Shown: in pieces, positions 54,828 to 63,179 of the stretch
Layout: every line of letters begins with the position of its first letter
Numbering within the stretch: the first letter of the stretch is position 1
Source: Alphaproteobacteria bacterium
Lineage (GTDB): Bacteria > Pseudomonadota > Alphaproteobacteria > Rhizobiales > GCA-2746425
Length of the DNA stretch: 64,000 bases
Reading direction: 5' to 3'
Assembly (NCBI GenBank): GCA_024743215.1
Contig: JANSWZ010000003.1
Span: 62,001 to 126,000, forward strand
Notes under the pieces: generated by a model
Seen by the model: the letters and a program-made list of their open reading frames with translations, nothing else
The model's database searches: none
Told to the model about the DNA's origin: nothing
Made by a program: the position numbers and the translations under genes

Positions 54828-55475
54828 TCAGGACAGGACCAGTACGACCGCTATCAGAACCGCAAGTGTGATCAGTCCCCACATCATTGGCCCGCCAAGT
54901 GTTCCCTTGCCAGCTTCCACTTCCAGAGCCTCTTCCGCGTCGTGAACCGCTTCGCCAATTTCTCGTGCTACATCTGTGATGTTGTCACCATGGCCTATGT
55001 CTGAATCTGAGGGTTGATCTGTTTCATTGCTCGGAACGGCACCGAGTTTTGCCGCAAGGTTTCCGAAGAATTCATCTGCCATTCTTTTGGCAGCGCCATC
55101 CACCAGGCGTGAGCCGAGTTGCGCCAGTTTGCCACCAACCTGCGCTTTTGCCGTGTAGGTAAGGATGGTTTCGTTACCCTCCTCGGCCAGGGTAATATCA
55201 GCGCCGCCCTTGGCAAAGCCCACAGCACCGCCCTTGCCTTCACCCGTTATCTTGTAGCTCTTTGGTGGATCGAGATCAGACAGGGTAACGGTTCCCTTGA
55301 AATTCGCCTTGATGGGACCGACTTTTGCCGTCACCTGGGCTGCCATTTCCGTATCTGATGTTTTCTCAAGGCTCTCGCATCCTGGAATACACTCTTTGAG
55401 AATGTCAGGATCGTTGATGGCTTCCCAAACGGTTTCGCGCGGCGCGGGGATGCGGTATTCGCCAGACATATCCAT
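54828..55475 (-). CDS. CoxG-like SRPBCC protein with C-terminal membrane anchor
   Basis: 215 aa. An SRPBCC domain (about 1-150; YRIPAPRETVWEAINDPDILKECIPGCESLEK, AQVGGKLAQLGSRLVDGAAKRMADEFF) is followed by an acidic linker and a hydrophobic tail (about 195-214). CoxG recruits CO dehydrogenase to the membrane in Oligotropha-type systems. GGGAG eight bases before the ATG. First gene of the three-gene set. Confidence 0.9.
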   Translation of the reverse strand: MDMSGEYRIPAPRETVWEAINDPDILKECIPGCESLEKTSDTEMAAQVTAKVGPIKANFKGTVTLSDLDPPKSYKITGEGKGGAVGFAKGGADITLAEEGNETILTYTAKAQVGGKLAQLGSRLVDGAAKRMADEFFGNLAAKLGAVPSNETDQPSDSDIGHGDNITDVAREIGEAVHDAEEALEVEAGKGTLGGPMMWGLITLAVLIAVVLVLS

Positions 55476-55632
55476 GGCTTAGACTCCCAATTCTGTTCAG
55501 ACCCCGGTTTATCCTGAAAATGCACTAAGGGCTGCTATTCAGCAAGTGGTTGGCGTGTAAACTCTTTTCAATCATCGCTTGGGTCAACAATGGGGATTTG
55601 CTATAGCGCGCCAATGATATTGCGGAGCCAAG

Positions 55633-56544
55633 ATGATCAATAATGTAAAAATGCTGGAAACGGCTGGCTGGGAAGACTACGCCCTTTTGGACAGTGGTGA
55701 AGGACGCAAGCTGGAACGTTATGGCTCAGTGATTGTCGACCGTCCGGACGCGCAGGCCATCTGGAAACGCTCCAGCCCCCAATTGTGGGATGAGGCGCAG
55801 GCTGTTTTTTCTGCCGATAAGGATGAAGAGGGCGCAGGACGCTGGAAGCGGGCACCGGGTCTGGATGATGAATGGAACATGTCGTTTCAGGATGTGCGCT
55901 TTATCTGCCGTTTTTCCGCTTTTCGGCATGTAGGCGTCTTTCCGGAACAGGCCGCCCACTGGGCCTGGTTTGCAGAGCGCATTTCACGCGCAAAGGCGGC
56001 TGGGCGCACGCTGAAAATACTCAATCTGTTTGGCTATACCGGCGTCGCATCTCTGGTTGCCGCTGCAAGCGGTGCTGAGGTGACCCATGTGGATGCGTCC
56101 AAGAAGGCCATTGCCTGGGCGCGTGAAAATCAGGCGCTTTCAGGATTGGACAACAAGCCGATCCGTTGGATTTGCGATGACGCGGCAAAATTCGTTGCCC
56201 GCGAAGGGCGACGCGGCAATGTTTATGATGGCATTATCCTTGATCCGCCCAAATATGGTCGCGGCCCAAAAGGCGAAGTCTGGCAGGTGATGGAAGATTT
56301 ACCTGGCTTAATGGATGATTGCAGGGCAATCCTTGCGCCCAAAGCCGATTTCATGATCCTGACAGCCTATGCGATCCGCGCCAGTTTCTTCATGGCGCAT
56401 GAGTTGATGCGCGACAGGGTGGGCGATATGAGCGGTACTTTGACCAGTGGCGAACTGGTCCTGACAGAACAGACACCGCAAAGCGCGCAAGCGCAGTACA
56501 CACGCAGGCTTTCAACGTCCATGTATAGCCGCTGGGAGGCCTGA
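55633..56544 (+). CDS. Class I SAM-dependent methyltransferase (RlmI/RlmK-like, probable rRNA)
   Basis: 303 aa. The SAM-binding motif is KILNLFGYTGVASLVAAASGAEVTHVD, with the motif IV loop LDPPKYGRG of rRNA/N-methylating enzymes, and SFFMAHELM near the end. The N-terminus (to about 110) is not a recognisable PUA domain. Ribosome-binding site GGAG precedes the ATG. Three bases separate it from a SpoU-type gene, suggesting a joint role in RNA modification. Confidence 0.85.
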   Translation: MINNVKMLETAGWEDYALLDSGEGRKLERYGSVIVDRPDAQAIWKRSSPQLWDEAQAVFSADKDEEGAGRWKRAPGLDDEWNMSFQDVRFICRFSAFRHVGVFPEQAAHWAWFAERISRAKAAGRTLKILNLFGYTGVASLVAAASGAEVTHVDASKKAIAWARENQALSGLDNKPIRWICDDAAKFVAREGRRGNVYDGIILDPPKYGRGPKGEVWQVMEDLPGLMDDCRAILAPKADFMILTAYAIRASFFMAHELMRDRVGDMSGTLTSGELVLTEQTPQSAQAQYTRRLSTSMYSRWEA

Positions 56545-56546
56545 AA

Positions 56547-57419
56547 ATGGTTCATGACAGAAATTCCGACGAACGTGGCAGTCCTGAAAAACGGATTTCA
56601 GGACAGGTGAAGCAAATCTCCAGCGTGTCCAATCCGATTGTCAAAGACATTCGTGGACTGGCTCTGCGCAAGAATCGCAATAAATCAAATCTGTTTCTGG
56701 GTGAGGGGCTGAAACTGGTCACTGATGCGCTGCAGAAAAAATGGCGTATTCAAGATATCATCTATGGGAAATCGTTTTCCGATCAGGATGCAATTGCACA
56801 AGCCGCCGCCAAAGTGCGTGCAGCCGGCGGCTCAGTGCTGGAGGTTTCCAATCAGGTGCTGGAGAAGATCTCCAGAAAAGATAATCCGCAAATGGTGCTG
56901 GGTGTTTTTGAACAGAAATTCGAAGCCTTGCAGTATGTGCGCCCAAAAGACGGCCAGCTTTGGGTTGCGCTGGATCGTGTGCGTGATCCCGGCAATCTGG
57001 GAACAATTTTGCGCACAGCAGATTGTGTTGGCGCAAAGGGTGTTATTCTTGTGGGCGATTGCACAGACCCCTATTCGATAGAGGCAGTTCGTGCCTCTAT
57101 GGGGTCGATCTTTCACATGCCATTGGTGAAGGCGTCTGAAGGCGAATTTCTGCAGTGGAAAGAGCGCAGTTCTGCTTCTGTTGTCGGAACCCATCTTGCG
57201 GGTGCTGTTGATTATCGGACGGTCGATTATTCTGGTGTGAACGTGGTTCTGATGGGCAATGAGCAACAAGGACTGACAGACAGTTTGGCCGCAGCCTGCA
57301 ATCAATTGGCGCTGATTCCGATGGCCGGTCAGGCTGACAGTCTCAATCTGGCGGTATCGACCGGGGTTGTGTTGTTTGAGGCGCGACGCGCAGAGTTGAA
57401 CATCCAAATCACGGCTTGA
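56547..57419 (+). CDS. TrmH/SpoU-family RNA 2'-O-methyltransferase
   Basis: 290 aa. An N-terminal substrate-binding domain (about 20-100; SNPIVKDIRGLALRKNRNKSNLFLGEG) precedes the SPOUT knot with VALDRVRDPGNLGTILRTADCVGAKGVIL, EAVRASMGSIFHMPL and VLMGNEQQGL plus ADSLNLAVSTGVVLFEA. GGAGG at the end of the upstream gene serves the ATG. Target nucleotide unknown (RlmB-like or TrmH-like). Confidence 0.92.
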   Translation: MVHDRNSDERGSPEKRISGQVKQISSVSNPIVKDIRGLALRKNRNKSNLFLGEGLKLVTDALQKKWRIQDIIYGKSFSDQDAIAQAAAKVRAAGGSVLEVSNQVLEKISRKDNPQMVLGVFEQKFEALQYVRPKDGQLWVALDRVRDPGNLGTILRTADCVGAKGVILVGDCTDPYSIEAVRASMGSIFHMPLVKASEGEFLQWKERSSASVVGTHLAGAVDYRTVDYSGVNVVLMGNEQQGLTDSLAAACNQLALIPMAGQADSLNLAVSTGVVLFEARRAELNIQITA

Positions 57420-57694
57420 TTTTGCGTTTTTGAACCAAGCCCGCTTTGGCACAAAAAATGTGTGACTGGGCGCTTTCAAATCCCAGAAAGACTTCATCTT
57501 CCGGCTTCAACACGACCCGTTCCTTAATGCTCGCCGGAATTTCCACACCGTCTGCAGAGCAATTGAAGAAGGTTTCAGCCCGTCTGGACGATGGTGTCGC
57601 AGATACTCTGAAGTCGTCTTCTCTTGGAAGGTCATGAGCAGTCTGAAAGCCTTCTCGAAACAGCACCGTCCGGGACGAAGGGTTTGAGTGTGGC
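57409..57694 (-). pseudogene. Possible 3' remnant of an ABC-transporter ATPase gene (TOBE-like tail)
   Basis: An open frame fills the space between the SpoU gene and apbE and runs into apbE out of frame, without a good start codon of its own. Its last 45 residues (ADGVEIPASIKERVVLKP, EDEVFLGFESAQSHIF) resemble the TOBE tail of sugar ABC ATPases (pattern G..V.L.F....HLF). No Walker motifs exist nearby. Either a decayed gene end or a chance frame. Confidence 0.3.
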
Positions 57695-58699
57695 TCAACG
57701 CTGAATAAGATGGCTTTCCAAATCGGGGTCACAAAATCCACCTGTTCCGAAGCAGCGGAAGTCACTGTTTTTCCTTTGAACGAAGACCGCATCAAGTTGA
57801 TGCTCGTTTGCCAGCGCTATGCCTGGCTCCAGACCCTTGACCAAAAGCGCTGTCGCCCAGGCATCTGCGGACATGCAGTTGGGAGCCGCAACCGTGACAG
57901 AGGCGATGTCATTTTCGACTGGCGCATCCGCACGTGAATCCATTGTGTGGGATACAAAACTGCCATTCATGAACCGCCGTTGTCTGTAATCGCCCGAGGT
58001 TGCCAGGGCGATGTCTGTGCCGTCAAAGGCAATCAGCGTGTCACGCCGGTGCAGATCCGGTCGCTCGATTGATAATGTCCATGGCTCACTATTGGGTTTT
58101 CCTCCGCTGGCGCGTAACTCACCATCTATTGAAACAAGGTAGTCCTGGATGTTTTCGCGCTCCAGTGTCCGGGCCAGTTCATCAACGCCGAACCCCTTCG
58201 CAATGCCGCAAAGGTCAAGCGACAGATGAACCCGCTTTCGGATCATGTGTGTGTTTGCATCAACATCAATTGCCAAATGGGCTGGATAGGAGTGAGCTGG
58301 TTTATTGTGAGGCTCATCTGCATGTCCACCGGGACCAAATCCCCACAAACCCACCAAATCACCGACATTCAAGTCAAAGGCACCATCGGACAATTCGCCA
58401 ACCTCCAGTCCCCTGCACAGTACGGCTAACATTTCCTTAGGTACTGATATCCATTCACCCTCCGCGGCCCGGTTCAGGCGGTTCAGAGCGGAGTTACTGA
58501 TCCAGGGAGACATTTGTGCATCGACCCGGTCAACCGCATGCTGAAGCCTTGACTGAAGGGCGGCAACGTTCCGGCCCAAAGGCGCGTAAAACTCTGCTGA
58601 ATAGCGTGTGCCCATTGTCGAACCGTTCAGCCGGTATCTGCAGGGGGCGAATGACCTGCTCAGGTTGTTGATTTCGAGTGCGGGGCTATCAGTAGACAT
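57695..58699 (-). CDS. apbE: FAD:protein FMN transferase
   Basis: 334 aa from the ATG at 58699. ApbE motifs are NGSTMGTRYS, LDLCGIAKGFGVD, VSIDGELRASGG, ATSGDYRQRR and ADAWATALLV. It attaches FMN through a phosphoester to Ser/Thr of target proteins. Unlike most ApbE proteins it shows no signal peptide or lipobox, so it may act in the cytoplasm. Overlaps the PepSY reductase gene by 11 bases; the exported DUF2271 protein is the probable substrate (inference). Confidence 0.92.
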   Translation of the reverse strand: MSTDSPALEINNLSRSFAPCRYRLNGSTMGTRYSAEFYAPLGRNVAALQSRLQHAVDRVDAQMSPWISNSALNRLNRAAEGEWISVPKEMLAVLCRGLEVGELSDGAFDLNVGDLVGLWGFGPGGHADEPHNKPAHSYPAHLAIDVDANTHMIRKRVHLSLDLCGIAKGFGVDELARTLERENIQDYLVSIDGELRASGGKPNSEPWTLSIERPDLHRRDTLIAFDGTDIALATSGDYRQRRFMNGSFVSHTMDSRADAPVENDIASVTVAAPNCMSADAWATALLVKGLEPGIALANEHQLDAVFVQRKNSDFRCFGTGGFCDPDLESHLIQR

Positions 58700-60896
58700 C
58701 TTCAAGATACCTGTTCTGTTGTTTCAACAGACTGACAGAGATGCCCAATGGCAGCAGTATCTGATCAATTGTGGCACGGACCGCTGTGGCCATGGCCTGT
58801 CCGCCGCACACCATTATCTGTGCGCCATTTGCTATCTGAGCTCTGATTATCTGGGCGTCTTCAGCTACCCGGTCCTGGACATATTGCCGCTTGGGGCCCT
58901 GAGAGAATGCCGGTTTCACACGGGAGAGATGTTGTTTCTGCAAACAGGACATGATCTGTTGTTGATAGATAAAATCCGTGCCGGGGTTGCGACCACCCCA
59001 GAAAAGCAACATCGGTCGTTTTATCCTGTTGTGCCGCGCAAATCCGGCAAAGGGAGCCATGCCAGTACCCGCACCGATCATGATGATTGCTCCTGAACCA
59101 CTGGCAGGTCTGAAGAGCGGGTTGGTTTTGATGAAACCGCTGATTTTTGCGCCCGGACGCAGACTGTGAAGGTGAGTGGAGCAAAGCCCGTTGCGGTGGC
59201 GCTTAACGCAGATTTCAACAAAGCCATCTCGTGATGCGGAGGCGAGCGAGTAGAAACGTGGCGCTGCATCGCCGGGCGGTGTTATGCCGATCAGATCGCC
59301 AGCTTCAAAGGCGATTGATTTTGCAGGCGTTTGCGGAAGTGCAAACCGCAATACAGCAATATCGGCGTCTTCTGTTTCTTTGTTTTTGATGATTTCTGTC
59401 AGCTTCCATTCATGACTTTTTGGCTGCTGCGGTAAATGGTTCAATGCCAGCTCAAGGTCCAACGCGCTGCTCAGTTTTGCGCCCCATCCCCTGAAGGATT
59501 GGGGGCACTGTTGATTGATGGTGTTGAACTCCATCAGAAGCGGAAATCCCTTCTTGATGAGGACTGCTTCAGTCCGTTTTGCAAATCCGCAAAAGTCTGG
59601 AAAGCGCGTGTCTCCAAACCCAAGCACAGCAATTCTTGCGTTTCCCGGGCCCGAAAGGTTTGATATTTTTCCCAGGAATTTATCCGCAGAGGCTGGCGCA
59701 TCTCCATCGCCATATGTGCTGGTCAGAACCAGCAGATTTTGTGCCTGGCAATGTTCATACGACACATCATTCATGGCGCATAGATGGACCTTTTGTCCGC
59801 GCGCTTTCAGGGCATTGCGAAGCGCTTCAGCAAATCCCCAAGTGGCGTTTCCCTGACTGCCCACGAGTATGATCGTGTCTGAGGAAACAACCGGATCATT
59901 GTTGGATAGTCGCGGTGCGGTGCTTTTGCGCTTCCACCAGATAAGTGCACCTGTTGTGCTCAAAACCGGAAGGCCTATTGCAGCTATGCCAAGAACAAGC
60001 GCCAGAATGGCTGATAGCCAACCGCCACCCTGACCGGTGTGCAGCATATAGACGGTCTCATAGAGTTTTTGGCCAAAGCTGTTTGGCGCAAATGAAATCA
60101 GTGTTCCGGTTGCCTGATCGACATAGCCCTGACCGGCACTGCTGTTGAATGCGAAGACATCTTCTGTGTCTCCGGCAAAGGGGAAAATCAATTCCCTTAG
60201 ATGAAGGACCGGGATTTGTTGGAGTGCTTCCAGCTGGGCGATCGGTCTGGGTGTCGTGCCGGCAACATTTGCCGGATATGGGGCATCCATATTGCTGCCA
60301 TCAGGGGCCAAATCAAATGTCGCCAGCGACATGTAAAGGCCTGTCACAGAAGACAAAAGCAGTCCGGCCACAGTGAGCTTGCCAATGCCGATGTGGAGGC
60401 GTTGAGACAAGGTTCCTGTTGTCGGCATGAAGTAATTTCCTACCCCGCCGCACCGCTTCACCAACAGCCAGGTTCCTGTCACCGTTAAGGCCAGCAGAAT
60501 GAAGGCTGAGAAACCCGTCAGAATCCGACCGCGATTTCCCAGAAAAAGAGAGCGGTGAAGTTCAAGCATGAAAGCTTCGAGCGCACTTGTTTCTGTTTCT
60601 GGTGCTGGTGTGCCAAGTCCTGTGGCGGGATCAATGATGGCTTTCCAATTGCCAGTATCATTGTTGCCATAAGCGATGATTGTGCCATTGGCCTTTCTGG
60701 ACAGGCGTTCAACACCGGATTGCTGGCTGGCAACGCGGTCCGCAAGTAACGCAACACTGTGTTGGGTGACAGGTGTTGGCGCGCCAACTGCAAGGTCAAG
60801 ACCCGGTTGAACCGCGAGAAAAGCACCGCTTACTGCCAGAACGCTGATGAGCAGCGCAATCAGAAGACCGGGAGCTGAATGGAGGGTTCGCATCAT
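58689..60896 (-). CDS. PepSY-domain membrane flavoreductase with flavodoxin and FNR-like domains
   Basis: 735 aa. The N-terminal half has PepSY-TM architecture: hydrophobic segments about 8-29, 122-146, 172-192 and 295-325 with histidines that can bind heme (ELHRSLFLGNRG, RLHIGIGKL, MLHTGQGGG). From residue about 345 come a flavodoxin domain (VGSQGNATWGFAEALR, TSTYGDGDAP) and a CysJ-like reductase with RFYSLASAS for FAD and MIGAGTGMAPFAGF plus FWGGRNPGTDFIY for NAD(P)H. Moves electrons from NAD(P)H across the inner membrane to a periplasmic acceptor. Middle gene of the DUF2271-PepSY-apbE set. Confidence 0.92.
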   Translation of the reverse strand: MMRTLHSAPGLLIALLISVLAVSGAFLAVQPGLDLAVGAPTPVTQHSVALLADRVASQQSGVERLSRKANGTIIAYGNNDTGNWKAIIDPATGLGTPAPETETSALEAFMLELHRSLFLGNRGRILTGFSAFILLALTVTGTWLLVKRCGGVGNYFMPTTGTLSQRLHIGIGKLTVAGLLLSSVTGLYMSLATFDLAPDGSNMDAPYPANVAGTTPRPIAQLEALQQIPVLHLRELIFPFAGDTEDVFAFNSSAGQGYVDQATGTLISFAPNSFGQKLYETVYMLHTGQGGGWLSAILALVLGIAAIGLPVLSTTGALIWWKRKSTAPRLSNNDPVVSSDTIILVGSQGNATWGFAEALRNALKARGQKVHLCAMNDVSYEHCQAQNLLVLTSTYGDGDAPASADKFLGKISNLSGPGNARIAVLGFGDTRFPDFCGFAKRTEAVLIKKGFPLLMEFNTINQQCPQSFRGWGAKLSSALDLELALNHLPQQPKSHEWKLTEIIKNKETEDADIAVLRFALPQTPAKSIAFEAGDLIGITPPGDAAPRFYSLASASRDGFVEICVKRHRNGLCSTHLHSLRPGAKISGFIKTNPLFRPASGSGAIIMIGAGTGMAPFAGFARHNRIKRPMLLFWGGRNPGTDFIYQQQIMSCLQKQHLSRVKPAFSQGPKRQYVQDRVAEDAQIIRAQIANGAQIMVCGGQAMATAVRATIDQILLPLGISVSLLKQQNRYLEDVY

Positions 60897-60912
60897 CGGA
60901 TCGGGCCTCCGG

Positions 60913-61395
60913 TCAGTGACTGATCGTAACCGATTTCACGAAACCTTTTCCGCGAGCAGAGGCCTGCGATTTGTCAGGATTTAGTTCAAGGGTTGCTTCG
61001 CCGCGATAATCAGCAACATCTTCAACAGCAGTATCGACGTGAAGTTTGTATCCGGCATTCAACAGAGCGTCTGCAATGTCTGCCTGGACTTCAAAACTGC
61101 GACCGGAACCAACACTGGCACCGGACACACCATCGACCGGGCGCCCCGATTTGGAAACACCTCGAAACCATCCACGCAGATGGCGGCGATATTTCTGCTT
61201 TCCGCCGCGCACAGCGACCGTTGAATGAAACTGGCCGTCCGGTTTTGTGAGGTAAAGAGCCACATAAGCCGGCGGTCCGCGAAAGGATTTCATGTTAACC
61301 GTGGCCGTTACCTTTTTCGCTTCAGCCTGGTCAACGGATATGATGGCTGCGCAAAGGCTTGCTGCAATCGCTACGGATGTAAAAAGCTTGTTCAT
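60913..61395 (-). CDS. Exported DUF2271 protein with flavinylation-like motif
   Basis: 160 aa from the ATG at 61395, which has GAAGGA nine bases upstream. A signal peptide (about 1-26, ending AEA) precedes the DUF2271 domain. Residues 88-94 read D-G-V-S-G-A-S, matching the D-x-x-S/T-G-A-T/S motif modified by ApbE, so Ser94 may carry FMN. First gene of the operon with the PepSY reductase and apbE; likely the periplasmic electron acceptor. Confidence 0.85.
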   Translation of the reverse strand: MNKLFTSVAIAASLCAAIISVDQAEAKKVTATVNMKSFRGPPAYVALYLTKPDGQFHSTVAVRGGKQKYRRHLRGWFRGVSKSGRPVDGVSGASVGSGRSFEVQADIADALLNAGYKLHVDTAVEDVADYRGEATLELNPDKSQASARGKGFVKSVTISH

Positions 61396-61523
61396 GGCGG
61401 GCATTCCTTCAACGTTTCGGAACTGACAAATGTTCATGAAACGTATCTGGCACCATCAAGCTGACAGCGGCCTGAAGACTGGCGATTGGTTTTAAATCGA
61501 CTTTTGGAAAGATAATGCCCGGC

Positions 61524-62333
61524 TTAAACGCGCCAGTTCAGCAGCCGTTTTTCAATCACACCAATTCCAAGGCTGACAAACACACCGAGAATGGACAGGA
61601 TCGTGACGCCGACGAACAGGCGTTCCAGGTCATAGAGCGATCCGGCCTCTAATATGTAAGCACCGATGCCGAATTCAGCGCCCAGCATTTCAGCGGCCAC
61701 AAGCAAAATGATGGCAATCGCCAGGCTGATGCGCAGTCCTGACAGAATGCCCGGCATGGCGCCGGGCAGCACAATTTTCCTGACAATGGAAAACCACGAC
61801 AGGGAAAAACTTTGGCCCATGCGAATGAGCGAGCGGTCGACATTGTCGACAGCGCCATAGGTGGCAACGACTGTCGGCGTGAATGTGCCAAAGGCGATCA
61901 GGGCATATTTTGATGTTTCATCAATGCCAAACCAGATGACAAACAATGGCAGGAGCGCGATTTTCGGGATCGGGAAAATGGCGGCGACCAATGGCACCAG
62001 ACCGGCACGGATCAGAGAAAACAGACCAATCAGAATTCCAATGCCTATGCCAAGGGACACACCAATGCTCGCTCCAACAATCAGTCGCATGATGGAAGGG
62101 AGAAGATGTTTCCACAAAAGCCCGCTTTGCCAAAGATCAACAAAGGTGGCGAAGACATCAGAGGGTATTGGTAAAGTCAGGTTTGTTATAAACCCGGTTC
62201 TGGTGCCAAGTTCGATAAAGCCGATCAACACAACAAAGACAACGATACCCACCCATTTTCTGGATTGCGGCGCAAATCCGCCGCCACGAAAATCTACGGT
62301 TTTGCGGGTGGAGTCTTGCCGTATTTCAGACAT
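61524..62333 (-). CDS. ABC transporter permease, nitrate/sulfonate/taurine type (SsuC/TauC-like)
   Basis: 269 aa with six predicted membrane segments and the coupling loop EAA-like region GTFTPTVVATYGAVDNVDRSLIRMGQSFS. RKIVLPGAMPGILSGLRISLAIA is typical of the family. Overlaps the ATPase gene by 8 bases. Belongs to the importer whose binding protein is cut by the right edge; the ligand is undetermined. Confidence 0.92.
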   Translation of the reverse strand: MSEIRQDSTRKTVDFRGGGFAPQSRKWVGIVVFVVLIGFIELGTRTGFITNLTLPIPSDVFATFVDLWQSGLLWKHLLPSIMRLIVGASIGVSLGIGIGILIGLFSLIRAGLVPLVAAIFPIPKIALLPLFVIWFGIDETSKYALIAFGTFTPTVVATYGAVDNVDRSLIRMGQSFSLSWFSIVRKIVLPGAMPGILSGLRISLAIAIILLVAAEMLGAEFGIGAYILEAGSLYDLERLFVGVTILSILGVFVSLGIGVIEKRLLNWRV

Positions 62334-63093
62334 TCAGCAATTCCTTATCGGCGGCAAGGGCCTCATCGCGCATCAGATTCCACAGGTGCTTTTGTTGCCG
62401 TTCCAGTTCCGGGTCGCCCAATTCACGCTCGCCAAGAGGGATTGTCACATCCACTATTTCCCGTATGCGACCGGGCCTGCGTGACAACACCACAATCGAG
62501 TGGCCCAATCGGACAGCTTCATTGAGATTGTGGGTGACGTAGACTGATGTGAAGGGGTCTCGTGTCCACAGGCCGACAAGATCATCCATCAACAATTCTC
62601 GCGTCTGGCTGTCGAGCGCTGATAGTGGCTCATCCATCAACAGGATGGCTGGTTTCACGGCCAGTGCCCGTGCAATGGCAACCCGCTGCTTCATGCCGCC
62701 CGATAATTGTTTGGGATAGGCTTTGGCAAATTCCGTCAGCTTTGTGCGGGCCAGCACATTGGCGATGATTTCTGTCACGCGGGCAGAGGGCATTCGATGA
62801 TCTTCCAGTACCAGGCTGATATTGCCCTCGACCGTGCGCCACGGCAGCAGGGCAAAATCCTGGAAGACATAGGTTAGGGGATTGATGCTGTCAGTTGGCG
62901 GCGTGCCGATCTGGACAATTTGGCCGGTGGTGGGCTGTTCCAAACCGCCGATGAGACGCAGAAGCGTAGACTTACCGCACCCGGACGGGCCAACAATGCA
63001 GACAATTTTTCCGGCTGGAATAGCAAGATCAATCTCGCTCAGGACCTCCAGGTCACCATAGTGATGGCCAACGGCTTCTAATCGAAGGTCCAT
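62326..63093 (-). CDS. ABC transporter ATPase, nitrate/sulfonate/taurine type (SsuB/TauB-like)
   Basis: 255 aa. Walker A VGPSGCGKSTLLRLIGGLE, Q-loop YVFQDFALLPWRTV, signature LSGGMKQRVAIARAL, Walker B LLMDEPLSALD and the switch histidine VTHNLNEAV are all intact. Located 86 bases after the binding-protein gene, with a hairpin terminator in the gap, and coupled to the permease. Confidence 0.95.
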   Translation of the reverse strand: MDLRLEAVGHHYGDLEVLSEIDLAIPAGKIVCIVGPSGCGKSTLLRLIGGLEQPTTGQIVQIGTPPTDSINPLTYVFQDFALLPWRTVEGNISLVLEDHRMPSARVTEIIANVLARTKLTEFAKAYPKQLSGGMKQRVAIARALAVKPAILLMDEPLSALDSQTRELLMDDLVGLWTRDPFTSVYVTHNLNEAVRLGHSIVVLSRRPGRIREIVDVTIPLGERELGDPELERQQKHLWNLMRDEALAADKELLNV

Positions 63094-63113
63094 ATTGCTT
63101 TCCGTGTCATTGT

Positions 63114-63148
63114 AAAAAGAAAAGGACGAGCGCTTGCTTGGCTCGCCC
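63114..63148 (-). terminator. Intra-operon hairpin terminator between binding-protein and ATPase genes
   Basis: On the minus strand an 8-bp stem (63148-63141 with 63131-63124, one G-T pair) and a 9-base loop are followed by TTTTCTTTTT. Probably lowers expression of the ATPase and permease relative to the binding protein. Confidence 0.65.
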
Positions 63149-63179
63149 TTCTGGTGATCGTGCTCTCAGGGTCGAGACC

